Shown piece after piece: positions 46,045 through 57,299 of a DNA stretch of 64,000 bases. The notes under the pieces were generated by a model. It saw only the letters and a list, made by a program, of their open reading frames with translations, did no database searches and had not been told where the DNA came from. A program made the translations under genes and the position numbers. The stretch is from Gentiana macrophylla (lineage: Eukaryota > Streptophyta > Magnoliopsida > Gentianales > Gentianaceae): positions 23,189 through 87,188 of the forward strand of contig JAOBSW010000189.1 in the NCBI GenBank assembly GCA_026214975.1, written 5' to 3'. Within the stretch, counting starts at the first letter, position 1. Every line of letters starts with the position of its first letter.

Positions 46045-47160
46045 ATGTTTCTCACACCTCCGTCTATACCCACTCTTCCTGCTAGATCTGGTGTTCTTTC
46101 AGCTCAATCACCTAGATCTATGCTGCCATTCAACACTGTGTCACCATCCCCTTTTCACAGTCATCTAAATCAATCCACTACAGTTAAGCTTACTAGAGAC
46201 AATTACTTGTTGTGGCGTTATACCATCCTACCGATTGTGAAGGGATACAAGCTTGATGGACATCTTACAGGCACCACTCCCAGACCGACTGAGTTTGGAA
46301 CTTTGAATAGAGGCTGCTTTGTGGATGAATGGGACTCGATTGACTCCTTGTTGATGGGATGGTTACTTGGATCTATGGTGAACAAGCGATCCATCGAGGT
46401 AATCGGTTGCTCTACATCTCATGAAGTATGGTCTACTTTGGAATTCTTGTATAATAATCAATCGAGGCCCGTATGTTAGAATATAAGAGTGCATTAACTA
46501 AGGTGAAAAGGAAGTAAGACTATGGCCGATTATCTTGCAATGATGAAGTCTTATAGTGATAATCTAAAACTGCTTTGGGTACCCTATTTGAAATCTGAAC
46601 TCATTTTAGCTACACTTGGTGGCTTAGACAAGGATTATGAGGTCAGAATTGTGAATATTACAAAGCGTAATTGGTTCATTAAAGCCGGCGGGAGGTTCAA
46701 TCTCAGTTAATTACTCATGAACGGCTTTTAGCTCGATTCAACCCCACTGCTCACATGCATTTGACACAGCAAACTGATACTGCTAATGTTGCATCTTATT
46801 TTGGAAGTTCCAGGTCAGGAAATAGATCACCCTCACCTAATTAGACCTCTTTTCGAGGTAGGGGTGGTGGTAGAAATGGCAGAGGAAGGGGAAGAGGAGG
46901 AGGAAGATCTAATGGCTCTCCAAACAATCAAGGTGCTCCTAGAGTGGTGTGTCAGTTATGTGGAAAAGGAGGACACACAGTTGGGATATGTTGGCACAGA
47001 TTTGAAACTGATTTCCAACTTTGTGGATATGCAACAATGCACCGATCCTAGGCAAAATTCAGCTTTTATTGCCACCCCAAGCTCATCTCACGATCATGCT
47101 TGGTACTTAGACAGTGGAGCCACTAATCATGTCACTTGGACTTGGCCAATCTCGGTATGA
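46045..47160 (+). pseudogene. Gag and protease of element D, three pieces
   Basis: 46045-46479 has VKLTRDNYLLWRYTILPIVKGYKLDGHLTG and a gag core (SLLMGWLLGSMVNKRSIEVIGCSTSHEVWSTL). 46522-46710 continues it (MADYLAMMKSYSDNLKLLWVPYLKSEL). The 46786-47160 frame covers the Gly/Arg-rich part, a zinc knuckle in another frame near 46945-46995, and the protease AWYLDSGATNHVT (D-S-G-A). Frameshifts separate the pieces. Gag packages the RNA; the protease matures the polyprotein. Confidence 0.88.
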
Positions 47161-47489
47161 CCTCTCCTTATAATGGCAATGATACATTGATGTAGGAAAT
47201 GGTGAAAATCTAGTGATTGCACACTTTGGCAATAACACTTTGCACACTCTCTTTGCATCGTTATATCTTACCGACATTCTTCATGTCCCTCAGTTACTAG
47301 AAATCTCATTAGTCTCTCTAAATTAGTCTCGATAATGATATTATTGTTGAATTTAACTCTGCTTTGTTTGTTTGGTTAAGGACAAGTCAGCGAGGGTGAT
47401 TCTTCTCGGTCGGCTCAAGGATGGACTCATCGGATAGCCAATCTGGATGCTAAGACAAATCAGACCTCCTTCACTCCAATCACAAAGCT

Positions 47490-48590
47490 GTGCATCTTAG
47501 TCAAGTTCAACCACAGTCTTTTAAATCTGTCAGTTTAGATAGTAATCCTAATGTGTGGCATAGGAGACTTGGCCACCCTTCTAGTGTTATTTTGAGTCAA
47601 GTTCTGAAAAGTTGTAATCCTCAGTTGAATATTAATGAAAAACTTGTTTTTTGTGATGCTTGCCAACTTGGAAAATCTCATGCCCTGCCTCATTATGCTT
47701 CTCAGTCTCATGCTACTGCACCCTTTCATCTTGTTCACACTGATCTCTGGGGACCAGCTCCCATAAAATCCACAGAAGGTCATCTTTACTACATACACTT
47801 TCTAGATGATCATACCAGGTTTACCTGGATTTATGCTCTAAAATCTAAATCTGAAGCCCTATATGCCTTTACCTTGTTCTGTAGTATGATAGAAACTCAG
47901 TTTTCCTCCACCATTAAGTGTCTTCAATCTGATTGGGAGGTGAATATAGGTCTTTTCAACCCTACCTTGATCAAAAGGCATCCGGTTTAGACATTCCCGC
48001 CTCATGATCATGCTCAGCGGGAGGAAGAAGCGAAAGAAAGCACAGGCATATAGTGGAACTAGGTCTTACTCTCTTGGCTCAAGCCTCCATGCCCTTATCC
48101 TTTTGGTGGCATAGTTTTCAAGTCGCTTTGTCTCCTTATCAATGCCCCGCCTACTCTGTTCTAAAGATGAAGTCACCCCATGAATGTCTCAGTACCAAGT
48201 CAAACTGATTATACAGATTGAACTTTTGGGTGTCTGACCTATCCTTACCTTAGACCTTTCCAGACTACCAAATTCCAATACCACACTACAAAATGTGTTA
48301 ACCTAGGTCCCAGTACTATCCACAAAGGCTACAAGTGCCTGGATCCTACTGGCAGGATTTATATTTCTAATAATGTTGTGTTTAATGAACTCAGGTTCCA
48401 CTTTTTTGAAGGTTTCTGTCAAGGTCCTTCCAGACAAACCTTGGTTGATTCTCACACTCCAATATCCTACCCTTGATCGACTCATCCAGGGGCAATCACA
48501 TGATCGATCCCGAGCCGGACTCAAATTCAAGAAGAAGCCCATCTTCTTGCTTCTCCCATTGATTACGTAAGTCAAGTCACTTTACCTACG
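47490..48590 (+). pseudogene. Integrase of element D
   Basis: The frame at 47490-47990 contains NVWHRRLGHPSSVILSQVLK, FCDACQLGKSHALP (H-H-C-C zinc region), FHLVHTDLWGPAPIKS (first catalytic D), YYIHFLDDHTRFTWIYALKSKSEA and CLQSDW (second D), but stops before the Glu block. 47990-48590 retains traces (SMPLSFWWHSFQVALSPY in broken frame). Not functional. Confidence 0.87.
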
Positions 48591-49003
48591 TGATTCTACA
48601 TGATACACCAAGTCCACCTCCATCACAAAATGCATCAAGTACACCAAGTACACCCTTGTCACAGAATGCATCCAACTCATCCATGTCCCAATCTAGCACT
48701 CAGAATACCACCAGTTCACACACATCATCTGCTAGTAGTAACACTTCTCCATCACCACAACCACAATCACAATCTCATCCTCCACAACCACAACAACATC
48801 ATATGCAAACAAGATCCAAAAGTGGTATTTTCAAACCAAAGACTTACTCTGCTGCAGTCACTAGCTTGGCACCACTTCCTACTGAACCAACAAATGTATC
48901 AGAGGCATTAGAGAGTTCAGAGTGGAGAGAGGCAATGGTAGAAGAGTATAAGGCTCTCTTGAATAATCAAACATGGGATTTGGTCCAACCTTGTTGCAGA
49001 TGA
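48590..49003 (+). pseudogene. Integrase-RT linker of element D
   Basis: A 137-aa Ser/Thr/Pro/Gln-rich frame ending HHMQTRSKSGIFKPKTYSAA, then EPTNVSEALESSEWREAMVEEYKALLNNQTWDLV, the usual entry to copia RT. It ends by frameshift into RT. Confidence 0.8.
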
Positions 49004-50410
49004 GAATATAGTAGGGATGAGATGGGTATTCAAACTAAAGATTAAGCCGGATGGGACAATCTTGAAGCATAAAGCAAGATTGGTGGCTAAAGGTTATAGT
49101 CAACATTATGGGATAGACTTTACATAGACCTTTAGTCACATTTGCTAAGTCCTCAACTATCGAAATTGTTTTAGCCATTCTTTGTATCTATGAAGGCCCG
49201 GCCTCTATACAAGAAATTGATATAAATAATGCATTTGAATGGTCCTTTACAGGAACCAGTCTTTATGAAGCAACCAGAAGGCTTTGAAGATCCTAGCAAG
49301 CCAGGGTATGTTTGCAGACTCAAAAAGGCTCTATATGGGCTAAAGCAGGCCCCTAGGGCATGGTTTGAAGCTCTCAGTAACCAGATGATCAGTTGGGGTT
49401 TCACTCAAACAGTATCAGATACTTCTTTGTTTATGTTTCAAAAGGATGATACAATATTGCTTGCCTTAGTATATGTTGATGATATATTGTTGACTGGAAA
49501 CTCTCCAGGACTGCTTGAAGTTCATTGACATGCTTAATTCCAAATTCTCCTTGAAGGATCTTGGTCCTGTGTCACATTTCTTGGGTATGCAGGTTACAAG
49601 AAATGAGGATGGATTGCATCTGACACAGTCACACTATGCTTCACAGCTGTTACACAGATTGGGGTTAGATCATCTTAAGCCATGTCCAACACCTATGGTG
49701 ACAGGTAAGCTATTATCGCCCAAACAAGGAGAACCTATGTCAAACCCAAGTACTATAGAAGTGCTATTGGTGGGTTCTGAGATATCACTGTGACAGGCCC
49801 GACATTGCTTTTCTTTGTCAACACATTAAGTCGATTTATGCAAGAACCTCATCTGATACATTGGCGAGCACTAAAAGGCTTTTTAGATATGTTGCAGAAC
49901 ACTTAACTGGGATTGTTGTTCAAGCCATCCGATTCACTTGAGCTGCATGGTTTTTGAGGATGCTAATTGGGCGGTGTGTCCTATAGATAGGAAGTCCACT
50001 TTGGAGGTTATTGTGTGTACTTGGGGAAATCTTTGGTTTCTTGGAGCTCAAAAAGCGAGGATGTGGTAGCTAGATCAAGGTGTGAATGAATACGAGGCCT
50101 TGGCAAATCTAGCTGCAGAAATCAAGTGGATCAGCGGTTGCTCGGAGAAATGAAGTTCAAGTTGCTCTTTGTTCCTATCTATGGTGTGATAACACAGAGC
50201 AAACTCTCTTGCTCAAAATCCATTATACCATGCAAGAACAAAGCACATTGAGGTAGATGTTCACTACATCGAAACCAAGTGCTCAACAAAGAAGTTGCTG
50301 TTTGCTATATACCCACAGGAGACCAAATTGCTGACTGCTTTACCAAAGCATTGCCAGTTAGTTCTTTTACTGGTTTTAGGGACAAACTCAATGTGACAAT
50401 GCCTCACATT
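49004..50410 (+). pseudogene. Reverse transcriptase and RNase H of element D
   Basis: 49229-49528 has [44 protein letters not shown] and [11 protein letters not shown] (YVDD active site). 49515-49793 continues with NSKFSLKDLGPVSHFLGMQVTR and CPTPMVTGKLLS. RNase H follows to about 50350 in broken frames (traces such as IADCFTKALPVS). At least four frame breaks. Confidence 0.87.
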
Positions 50411-50412
50411 GG

Positions 50413-50424
50413 TTTGAGAGGGGC
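50413..50424 (+). promoter_or_regulatory. Polypurine tract of element D
   Basis: The TTTGAGAGGGGC run ends where the 3' LTR starts (TGAAAAGAAATAAAAGG). Element E has the same tract. Confidence 0.8.
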
Positions 50425-50722
50425 TGAAAAGAAATAAAAGGATTATAGTGGTACACTTGGCAATCATATAGAAGTGACACCTAGAGAGTTTGTTAGGATA
50501 AGATCTATCACTAGATCCTTATCCAAGTAATTGTTATAGTATATGTATGTGGGATGCTGGCATTGTACAATCAATCAATATAGAATGCATAATTAACATT
50601 TCTTGTTAATCTTTACGTATCCGAGCGGGCGTTCTGATAGAATGATATCGACGACACAAATACTTGGATCATAAAAAAAATTTAAAAAAAAAGTACTTTA
50701 ATTAACGTTTCTATGTTTGCAG

Positions 50723-50791
50723 GGTGGTGCTGAGAAGTATGGGGCAAAAAAAATGAAAATGATAGGCAAAGACACATTTAATCTTGATTGA
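50723..50791 (+). CDS. Candidate last exon of an unknown host gene
   Basis: A good splice acceptor (pyrimidine-rich ttctatgtttgcag ending at 50722) is followed by a 23-codon frame GGAEKYGAKKMKMIGKDTFNLD and a TGA. I do not recognise the protein. It points towards the pirin gene, whose stop codon is 43 bp further on, a usual spacing for convergent plant genes. If real, the preceding intron runs into the end of element C, and the rest of the gene would be split by the 28.5-50.6 kb nest or lie left of it. Confidence 0.4.
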   Translation, partial: GGAEKYGAKKMKMIGKDTFNLD

Positions 50792-50834
50792 ATTCTGATA
50801 TGCAATCATCTGCATCTAGAAGTTAACCCAATTA

Positions 50835-51320
50835 TTATTTGGATCCCCAGTGCCTAGCCATCTCGAATCCATTCTTGCAATACTGATAATCCTCAATAGC
50901 TTGATCGATTTCGGCTCTAGTATTCATCACAAACGGGCCATGTTGAACCACCGGCTCGTTAAGCGGTTGTCCACCAATCAAAACGAATCTCAGCGGTGTT
51001 GTTGATGACATGTTCCATACACTTAGACCGTCTCCAGGACCTAAAACCAGAGTATGATGAGCACCGATTGATGGCGAATTAAGTACACGAACACGCCTTC
51101 ACCTTCAATGGTGTAAACAAATGCATTCCAAGATTGAGGAATGGTTTGATGATGTTGTGCCATAGGTTCCAGTGTGAAATCCAAGTACATAGTAGGTGTT
51201 CGAGTATACACTGGAGAATTCACTCCCATGGCTTCTCCGGCTATGACTCGAACCTCAACGCCGTCTTTCACAGCCTTAGGAATTTCACTGCTCAGCAATT
51301 CTTGATAATTCGGCTTAATC
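50835..51320 (-). CDS. PRN: Pirin-like gene, last exon
   Basis: Acceptor gatgatgcag, then IKPNYQELLSSEIPKAVKDGVEVRVIAGEAMG, SPVYTRTPTMYLDFTLEPMAQHHQTIPQSWNAFVYTIEGEGVF. After GVF one base is missing (near 51088), and in the next frame NSPSIGAHHTLVLGPGDGLSVWN continues to EDYQYCKNGFEMARHWGSK and TAA at 50835-50837. This is the C-terminal cupin domain of pirin. Confidence 0.9.
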
Positions 51321-51397
51321 CTGCATCATCTTGCACAGTTAGATTATGTAGTCGAGTCCCCGTAAGAACTTCTTAACAAAAGGAGAAAATAACATAC

Positions 51398-51502
51398 ATT
51401 TTGTCCCTGGCAGCAAGATTGATCCAAAGTTGAAGTCCCTTTTTGAGTACCACCTGCTGCAGGCATTTCAGAGTGGACAATACCTCTACCCGCCGTCATC
51501 CA
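51398..51502 (-). CDS. PRN: Pirin-like gene, exon with WMTAGRGIVHSEM
   Basis: 105 bp between atgcag and gtatgt. It encodes WMTAGRGIVHSEMPAAGGTQKG; the His and Glu of VHSEM correspond to the third and fourth metal ligands of pirins. An extra G in a GGG run shifts the rest; in the other frame it reads LQLWINLAARDKM, as expected for the family. Element F starts 25 bp upstream of this exon, in the intron. Confidence 0.9.
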
Positions 51503-51527
51503 CTGCATAAAAATAGATATAAAAAGT

Positions 51528-52015
51528 TGTTGGAGAATTTATCAATCTAGCATTCTGTTTAATATGTAATTCATGCAAAAATGAAAACAGTAAAATTGGA
51601 AGAAAAAAAAAAAAAAAAAAACTTATTGACAACACTTCTGTCCTTAAGACGCGTTATGCCCCGATTATGTGCACACGATATTGGCAATCGTCTCCCAAAA
51701 TACACCAACCATACTTTTTCGGATTATTGCACTTCAATAAGAAGAAAACGCGGACCGATCATGTTCGTGAATCTCTTATGGACTCGAATTTATGCAAGGA
51801 TTTTAAGTGGGACATGATGAAACAATGCACAATTTTGGCAGGAAAAAATTTCTCATGATTTTTCTCTATATCAATTGGATAGTGAAGCCTCATCGTTTAT
51901 CGGTTGCAACTTTTAACCAAAAGACTGCAACCTCTAAAGTGATTGTAACTTTTCACCGAACCGATACGTCCCTCCATCATTTTAGCACTAATTTTTCATT
52001 CAAATTTATTTAACA
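51528..52015 (-). repeat. 3' LTR of element F
   Basis: TGTTGGAGAATTTATC...ATTTAACA, 488 bp, matching 60580-61078 throughout (shared gccccgattat.tgcaca, gcacttcaa.aagaa, ctccatcattttagca.taattttt). Includes an A-run of about 19 at 51602. Confidence 0.9.
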
Positions 52016-54240
52016 ATCCCCCACATGAATGAAAATTAATGCAAATGCAGTGCAGACCCTGATGAGATTACATGCAGAAATACGTTTCATCGGACGAGAT
52101 GGTTTGCTGCCTTAAACTGTCCATAGTAGAGTACCATCGGAAATACTCGGCTAAGTAGTGAACTTGGTCTTGAACTGCTCAGGCTTTAGTGCATGCCTAG
52201 ACAATGATACCTACACAATAGATAGCCTAACATTCTCGAGGTTTTCATTGTTGTGTCCATTTTGGTCCTAGCCTTGGTTTCATAAAGTGTTTTGGAGAAT
52301 TCGGCCCACAAATCCTCACAAAAGCGGCCCCACGTCAACTTACATAGCTGACATCCTATAAAGAGTACTCTGCAATACCTCACTTGGCTTAACCAAGATA
52401 TGGGAATCATGAAAAGCTAATGCTTAACTAAACCCTTCAGCATACAACACTTTTGTTCTAACAGAACTTGTAAGTGCTAATTGTCCCTCATAACTTAATT
52501 GTCCAATTTTAACCATGATTTTGTGATCTTGAATCACTATGGTTGGGTTGTCATTATAAGGGAACATGTGTAATAGGCTTAAGTCCCATCCCGTTTGCCA
52601 AGATTGACATCTGATCTCTAGGTAAACCTTTTGTCAGTGGATCTGCAAGATTATTCTTTGATTTTATGTAATCAATGGAAATCACACCATTAGAGATCAA
52701 TTGTGTTATGTTGTGTCCATGGCGTATGTTTCTAGACTTAAAATTATACATACAACTTTATGCGTGTCCTATAGCCGACATACTATCACATTGTATCTTA
52801 CGATAGAAGAAATTGTCTTAGGCCAACATGGAACATCCTCTAAGAACTTTCAAAGCCATTCTCGCTTTTCTCCACTTTATCCAATGCTATGAACTCATAT
52901 TTCACGGTATTGGTTGTGGTGCTGATGTCTTAGAGCTATGTATGTTTGCTTTGAGGATTTTCTAAGACAACGCACCACAACCAATATCGAATACATATCC
53001 ATTAGTGGATTTAGAATTCTTGCGCAATCGGATGTCCAGATTTGCATCACAAGATTCTTCCAATACCGATGAATATCTTGTATATTGTAATCCAGATTTA
53101 TTGTAAACTTCACATACCTTAACTTACGGTCGAGGGCTATCCAATGATCCTCCTTTGGATTACTAGTGAACTACTTAATTTATTCATCGCACAGGCCAAG
53201 TCTAGTCTAGTACCGTTAAGTAATATACATCGGACTTCCAATCACTTGTGAGTATTCCGATTGCCTCACGGGTTCACCTCTAAGTGTTTGCTTATTGGAA
53301 CTAGAACTTTATTTCTACTTGTCTTTGTGAGGAACTCTTCAAATAACACAACATTCCTCGACTCAAAGTTCACTTTTTCATGTACATCAAGAATGTCGAA
53401 TTGTACACGAAAAACCGATAGTACTCTCTCATATTTGCATATCGAAATAAAAGTCATTTTCAAACCTTTACCTTGACTTGCTTTGGGGTAAGGTATTTCA
53501 ACCTTTGTCAAGCACCCTCACACTTTCAAGAAAATTTGTAGGTAGGCTTGTAGCCTTTCCACTATTCCTCGATTCTATTGCATTGAGATTTACAACGGCT
53601 GAAAGGATTGTCTCCCCCCACAGTTCTAGGATAAACCCAAACTAATCAACATAGCACTTGTCAATTCTCTTAGTGTTCTTGCATTTGAGCAACACCAATC
53701 GATTACCAAACAATTGAGGTGTGTATGTTGCAATGGTTTAATGAATGATGTTGGTACCAGAACAAAACTCATTGAACCATATGCATCATATACTCCACTC
53801 CGATCACTCTGAATTGTTTCAATTCATTTGCCAAGTTAATTCTCAACTTCAATGGTTTCGTCTTTGCTTTTCAGCAGATAAACATAACAATATCTTATTC
53901 TATCATCAATGAATTAAAGTAATAAAAACACTTTTTACTCCATTTGGTTTACATAAGCTTTAAATCACACATATCATAGTGAATTAAATCCGAAGGTGTG
54001 TCCCTTTTCTACCGTTGGACACGGCGATCAACTTAGCCATTTTCACTTCATCACATACCAAGAATTTCGTATAACATCACATGCAGCATGAAAAATTGAT
54101 GCAAATCAAATAAGATATTCCATTCTCTTAAAGCACCAAAACCAGTGTAGACATCGTTTCACATTTATTTCCAAAGCAGTGACTACTCCTAAAAAGAGTA
54201 GAAAAAAACCACCCATTTTACCAGACGCCATCAACTCACG
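52016..54240 (-). pseudogene. Decayed pol of element F (RNase H and integrase parts)
   Basis: The frame at 52554-52751 reads NFKSRNIRHGHNITQLISNG and DYIKSKNNLADPLTKGLPRDQM, the end of a Tork-lineage RNase H. Upstream, 52800-52920 reads EFIALDKVEK and FLEDVPCWPK in broken frames. Around 53560-53640 the minus strand encodes LWGETILSAVVNLN, the copia integrase region. Many stops and shifts; order fits the minus-strand element. No active-site RT box survives. Confidence 0.75.
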
Positions 54241-54257
54241 TTTGCATTGAAAAAAAA

Positions 54258-54330
<73 letters not shown>

Positions 54331-55258
54331 CAAATAAGAATAGTCATAAGTATAATAATGTCAAATTAGTAAGCGTCGAATAGTATTCAATTGATAGTGT
54401 TAAATAGTATCATAATGTCAAATGGTAATGTCAAATAATAGTGTTACATTTTATTTTTTTTCCCATAACTGCAACCACGTTGCATTTTTTATTTTCCTTA
54501 CAAAGAAAGGAACCACGTTGCATTATTAGAAAGAAAAAAACAACTAACTGACCCACGTCTAAATTAAAAAAACAAAAAACAAAAACAAACACAACAAAAC
54601 TCACGTTTCAATAGTATTGTCGATTAGTAGTGTCGTATAGTACCACAATATTAAATGGTAGTGTTAAATTGTAGTGTCACATAGTATAATAATGCTAAAT
54701 AATAGTGTCACATAGTATCACAATATCAAATGATAGTGTCAAATAGTAATGTTATGTTACATAGGTATAACAATGTCAAATAGAATATTTTGATTTCCAA
54801 TATTACGTAGTGTTCACAAATTAACAAATTTCTAATATAGTCCGATCACACAATCAAAATGTATCACTATAGTACCCTTTTATAAAACACCTCTTTATTA
54901 AAGGTCACCACCATAAATATATATACATGTTTTAATTTAATTTTCCCTCAACAAAAATGGGTCAGAATCAATTATTTGCTAGCCATCCCTTTGATAAAGT
55001 ACAACTTCAATTAAAACTCATCCTCACAGCGCACAGAGTAGTTAATATGTCGGGTTCGTTGGAAAGGCATGACTTTGCCAACAACATATATCTTTCATAA
55101 CATGCAATACAGTGAACATACATGTAAACTCGTCAAAAAGGTTTTACTTTATCAACGTATGCTATATTGGAGAGTGCACCAATTTCATTTTGACAACAAA
55201 CGGAAACAGTCAGACAGAATTCCAAGAGAAACATGTTCTGATCGATGCTATTTTTATT
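54240..55258. other. AT-rich interior with (TA)n and degenerate tagtgtcaaata repeats
   Basis: 54264-54327 is a (TA)n run of about 31 units. 54340-54450 and 54600-54790 consist of irregular repeats of the words tagtgtcaaatagta and aatgtcaaatggta. The rest to 55258 shows no coding or repeat signal I can name. Confidence 0.7.
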
Positions 55259-55624
55259 CCAGATTAAAACAATATAGGGGTACAAGATGCAAGTTTAGAA
55301 GATCACAAGGAAACACAACAACTAGTAGCACAACATGGATATAGAACCATAACCAAAACGTCTTTGGGGCATTTCGTCGAACACCTTCAACCAGAAACGG
55401 TTGAGGGTTGTTGGTGTCAATTAATTTAGTTATAACTGTTTGATTCTGCAATTAGCAACAGCATTCTACTATATAAAGAAGCCTCTTTCATTCTGTAACT
55501 TAACAGTTGAGATTAAACTTCATTTGATTTCTTCTTATTCAATGAAAGTTTTCCCGACTTTTTATTTTTCAAATTGTTCTTAGTTTCTTCAGGTTCTTTG
55601 GTGTATAGAACTTGAATTTCTACA

Positions 55625-55636
55625 TGGTATCAGAGC
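55625..55636 (+). promoter_or_regulatory. Primer binding site of element G
   Basis: TGGTATCAGAGC directly after the LTR end ..tctaca; an exact match to the plant initiator-Met primer sequence. Confidence 0.92.
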
Positions 55637-55753
55637 ATTTGTAGCTTCTGGTCTGTTTTCGACTCTGATCCTTGATGAATTTTGCTCCAGATTGATCAAT
55701 TTTTCCTATTTTCTTGAGTTTTCTATTGCTGTTGCTTCTTGGAGTGTTGCCAA

Positions 55754-56760
55754 TGGATGGTTCACAACAACAGCAGATTTTACCGGGTAATCCGTTGTAT
55801 TGGCATCCTAGTGAGAATCCTCGTTGATTCTAGTCCAGCCACCTCTTAACAACAAGAATTATCATCCTTAGAGTTGGTCAATGAAGAGCGAGTTGATTAC
55901 CAAGAGCAAGATTGGATTTGTGTATGGCTCCATTGTTCGACCTGCTGCATACTCCCCAGATTTTCAGGTATGGAAGTAGTGCAATGCTTTTGTTACTTCT
56001 TGGATAATCAATTCTGACATTCATTCAATTGCATAGAGTGTTATGTATAAACCAACAACTATGGAGATTTGGTTAGATCTTGAAGCAAGATTTTCTAGGC
56101 TTGATGTCTTTAGAATTTCTTATCTTTAGAAGAGGTGCACACTATGAAACAAGATGATTTGGATGCTACTAGCTGTAATACCAAGATGAAACAGTATGGG
56201 ATGAGATTGTCCTTGTGAGGCCTGAACCTGCTTGTAAGTGTGAGCCTAGATGCCATTGTGATGTTCTTAAAGTGCTTGTTGGTCATGCTGAGACAGAAAG
56301 AGTGGTAAGGTTATTAAAAGGTTTGAATACTGAATTTCCCAAGTTCTGACACAGCCACAGTTGATGGTTCTTGTGAAATATCTTCAAACTATTTGCCATG
56401 GCTTTGAATCTTAAAGCACATAAGGAGTATGACATGGCCCATTTAGCTCAGTCTCAAGTAATGTATAATAGATCGTTTAATGTTGTTAATAATGGTAGTG
56501 TACAGAACCGGTCTTTTCAAAGATCCACTGGTAATTCACGATCCGATTAGGAATGGTAATTTCAAAATGGTGGTACCAATCAAGCTAGAAAGAAGTTGCG
56601 TGTACTTAATGTGGTTTTTGAGGACACGTAGTAGATAAATGCTATAAGAAGCATGGGTATCCTTCCGGTTTTAAGCCCGAAGAGAGTTAATATGGTAGAA
56701 TCAGTGTGTGAAGAATCTAGCCTTGATAATTATGCAGGCCTTTCTACTTCTCTCTTGAGA
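55754..56760 (+). pseudogene. Gag of element G
   Basis: Begins MDGSQQQQILPGNPLYWHPSENP, then stops. 55875-55980 reads KSELITKSKIGFVYGSIVRPAAYSPDFQVW, the copia gag N-terminal motif. A CCHC-type knuckle trace, HVVDKCYKKHGYPSGF in shifted frame, is at 56620-56670. No open frame longer than about 60 codons remains. Confidence 0.75.
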
Positions 56761-57299
56761 TAATGAGACTTTTACATTAAACAAAGTGCAATACCAACAA
56801 TTTGTTAAGACTTCTGAGATGTTAAGACAGATGGTTTTGGGCACATGGCTAATCAAGCCACCTGTTCTTTCTCCAAATTAGGTTTCTGCTGGATGCACGG
56901 AGAGTTTGTCTAAATCCCCATCATTGTGAATTGTGGATTACGGTGCCACTGGATCATATAGTTAATATGTTAGATCTATTGGTAGATCCTAGACCTATTA
57001 GCCATATATTTGTTGGTTTACCTAATGGTTCCAAGTGTTAGTGTTTCACATATGGAAAGGTTGTTTTGCCTAGTGATTTAACCTTGGTTAATGTGTTATG
57101 CATTCCCGATTTTCATTTAAATTTGGTATCTCTTGCTAAGTTATTTCGCTAATCCTCGCCTTGTCAATAGTATTTGTTCTTAATAAGTGTTTGATACATG
57201 ACAATAGGCATGGGAAGTCGATTGGATCGACTAGCAAAACAAAAGGGCTATATGTGTTAGATAGCACTTCACGTAAAGTCTCAAGATCACATTATTTTA

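Larger units (their letters stand above)
45602..50616 (+). mobile_element. Element D: Ty1/copia retrotransposon with exact 5-bp duplication
   Basis: LTRs of about 190 bp (45602-45789 and 50425-50616) flank PBS TGGTATCGGAGC (45791-45802), gag, protease, integrase, RT, RNase H and polypurine tract TTTGAGAGGGGC. gtatc precedes (45596-45600) and follows (50617-50621) the element, and the LTR of C continues on each side. The first LTR base has changed (CG for TG). Frames are broken many times. Its proteins are most like those of element E. Confidence 0.92.
28500..50633 (+). mobile_element. Element C: Ty3/gypsy element with large LTRs and nearly no interior, host of elements B and D
   Basis: The left LTR (28500-32116) starts TGTAAAACCCC and ends GGGGCGTTACA; TTTGGTATCGGAGCC follows (initiator-Met PBS as in chromovirus-type gypsy elements). 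The right LTR starts at 43632 after a purine-rich tract (ataagagaggagaa) and gaggacgaaagttctt, a typical pre-LTR sequence. Between them only 32117-32269 and about 43577-43631 belong to C; the rest is element B. The left LTR is split by a solo LTR, the right by a small element and by element D. No clear target duplication, since the right end is degenerate. Confidence 0.85.
43632..50633 (+). repeat. 3' LTR of element C, interrupted by a small element and element D
   Basis: 43632-45600 matches the 5' LTR from TGTAAAACCCC to actcggtatc. The last bases (gtatccgagcgggcgtt) lie beyond element D at 50617-50633 and are degenerate compared with gtatccgggacaggggcgttaca in the left LTR. TATA box gtctataaaaaggctcc at about 43752. 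Confidence 0.85.

Noticed and set aside
54106..54333. Minus-strand frame with an Ile-Tyr repeat
   Set aside because: Again a (TA)n read-through.
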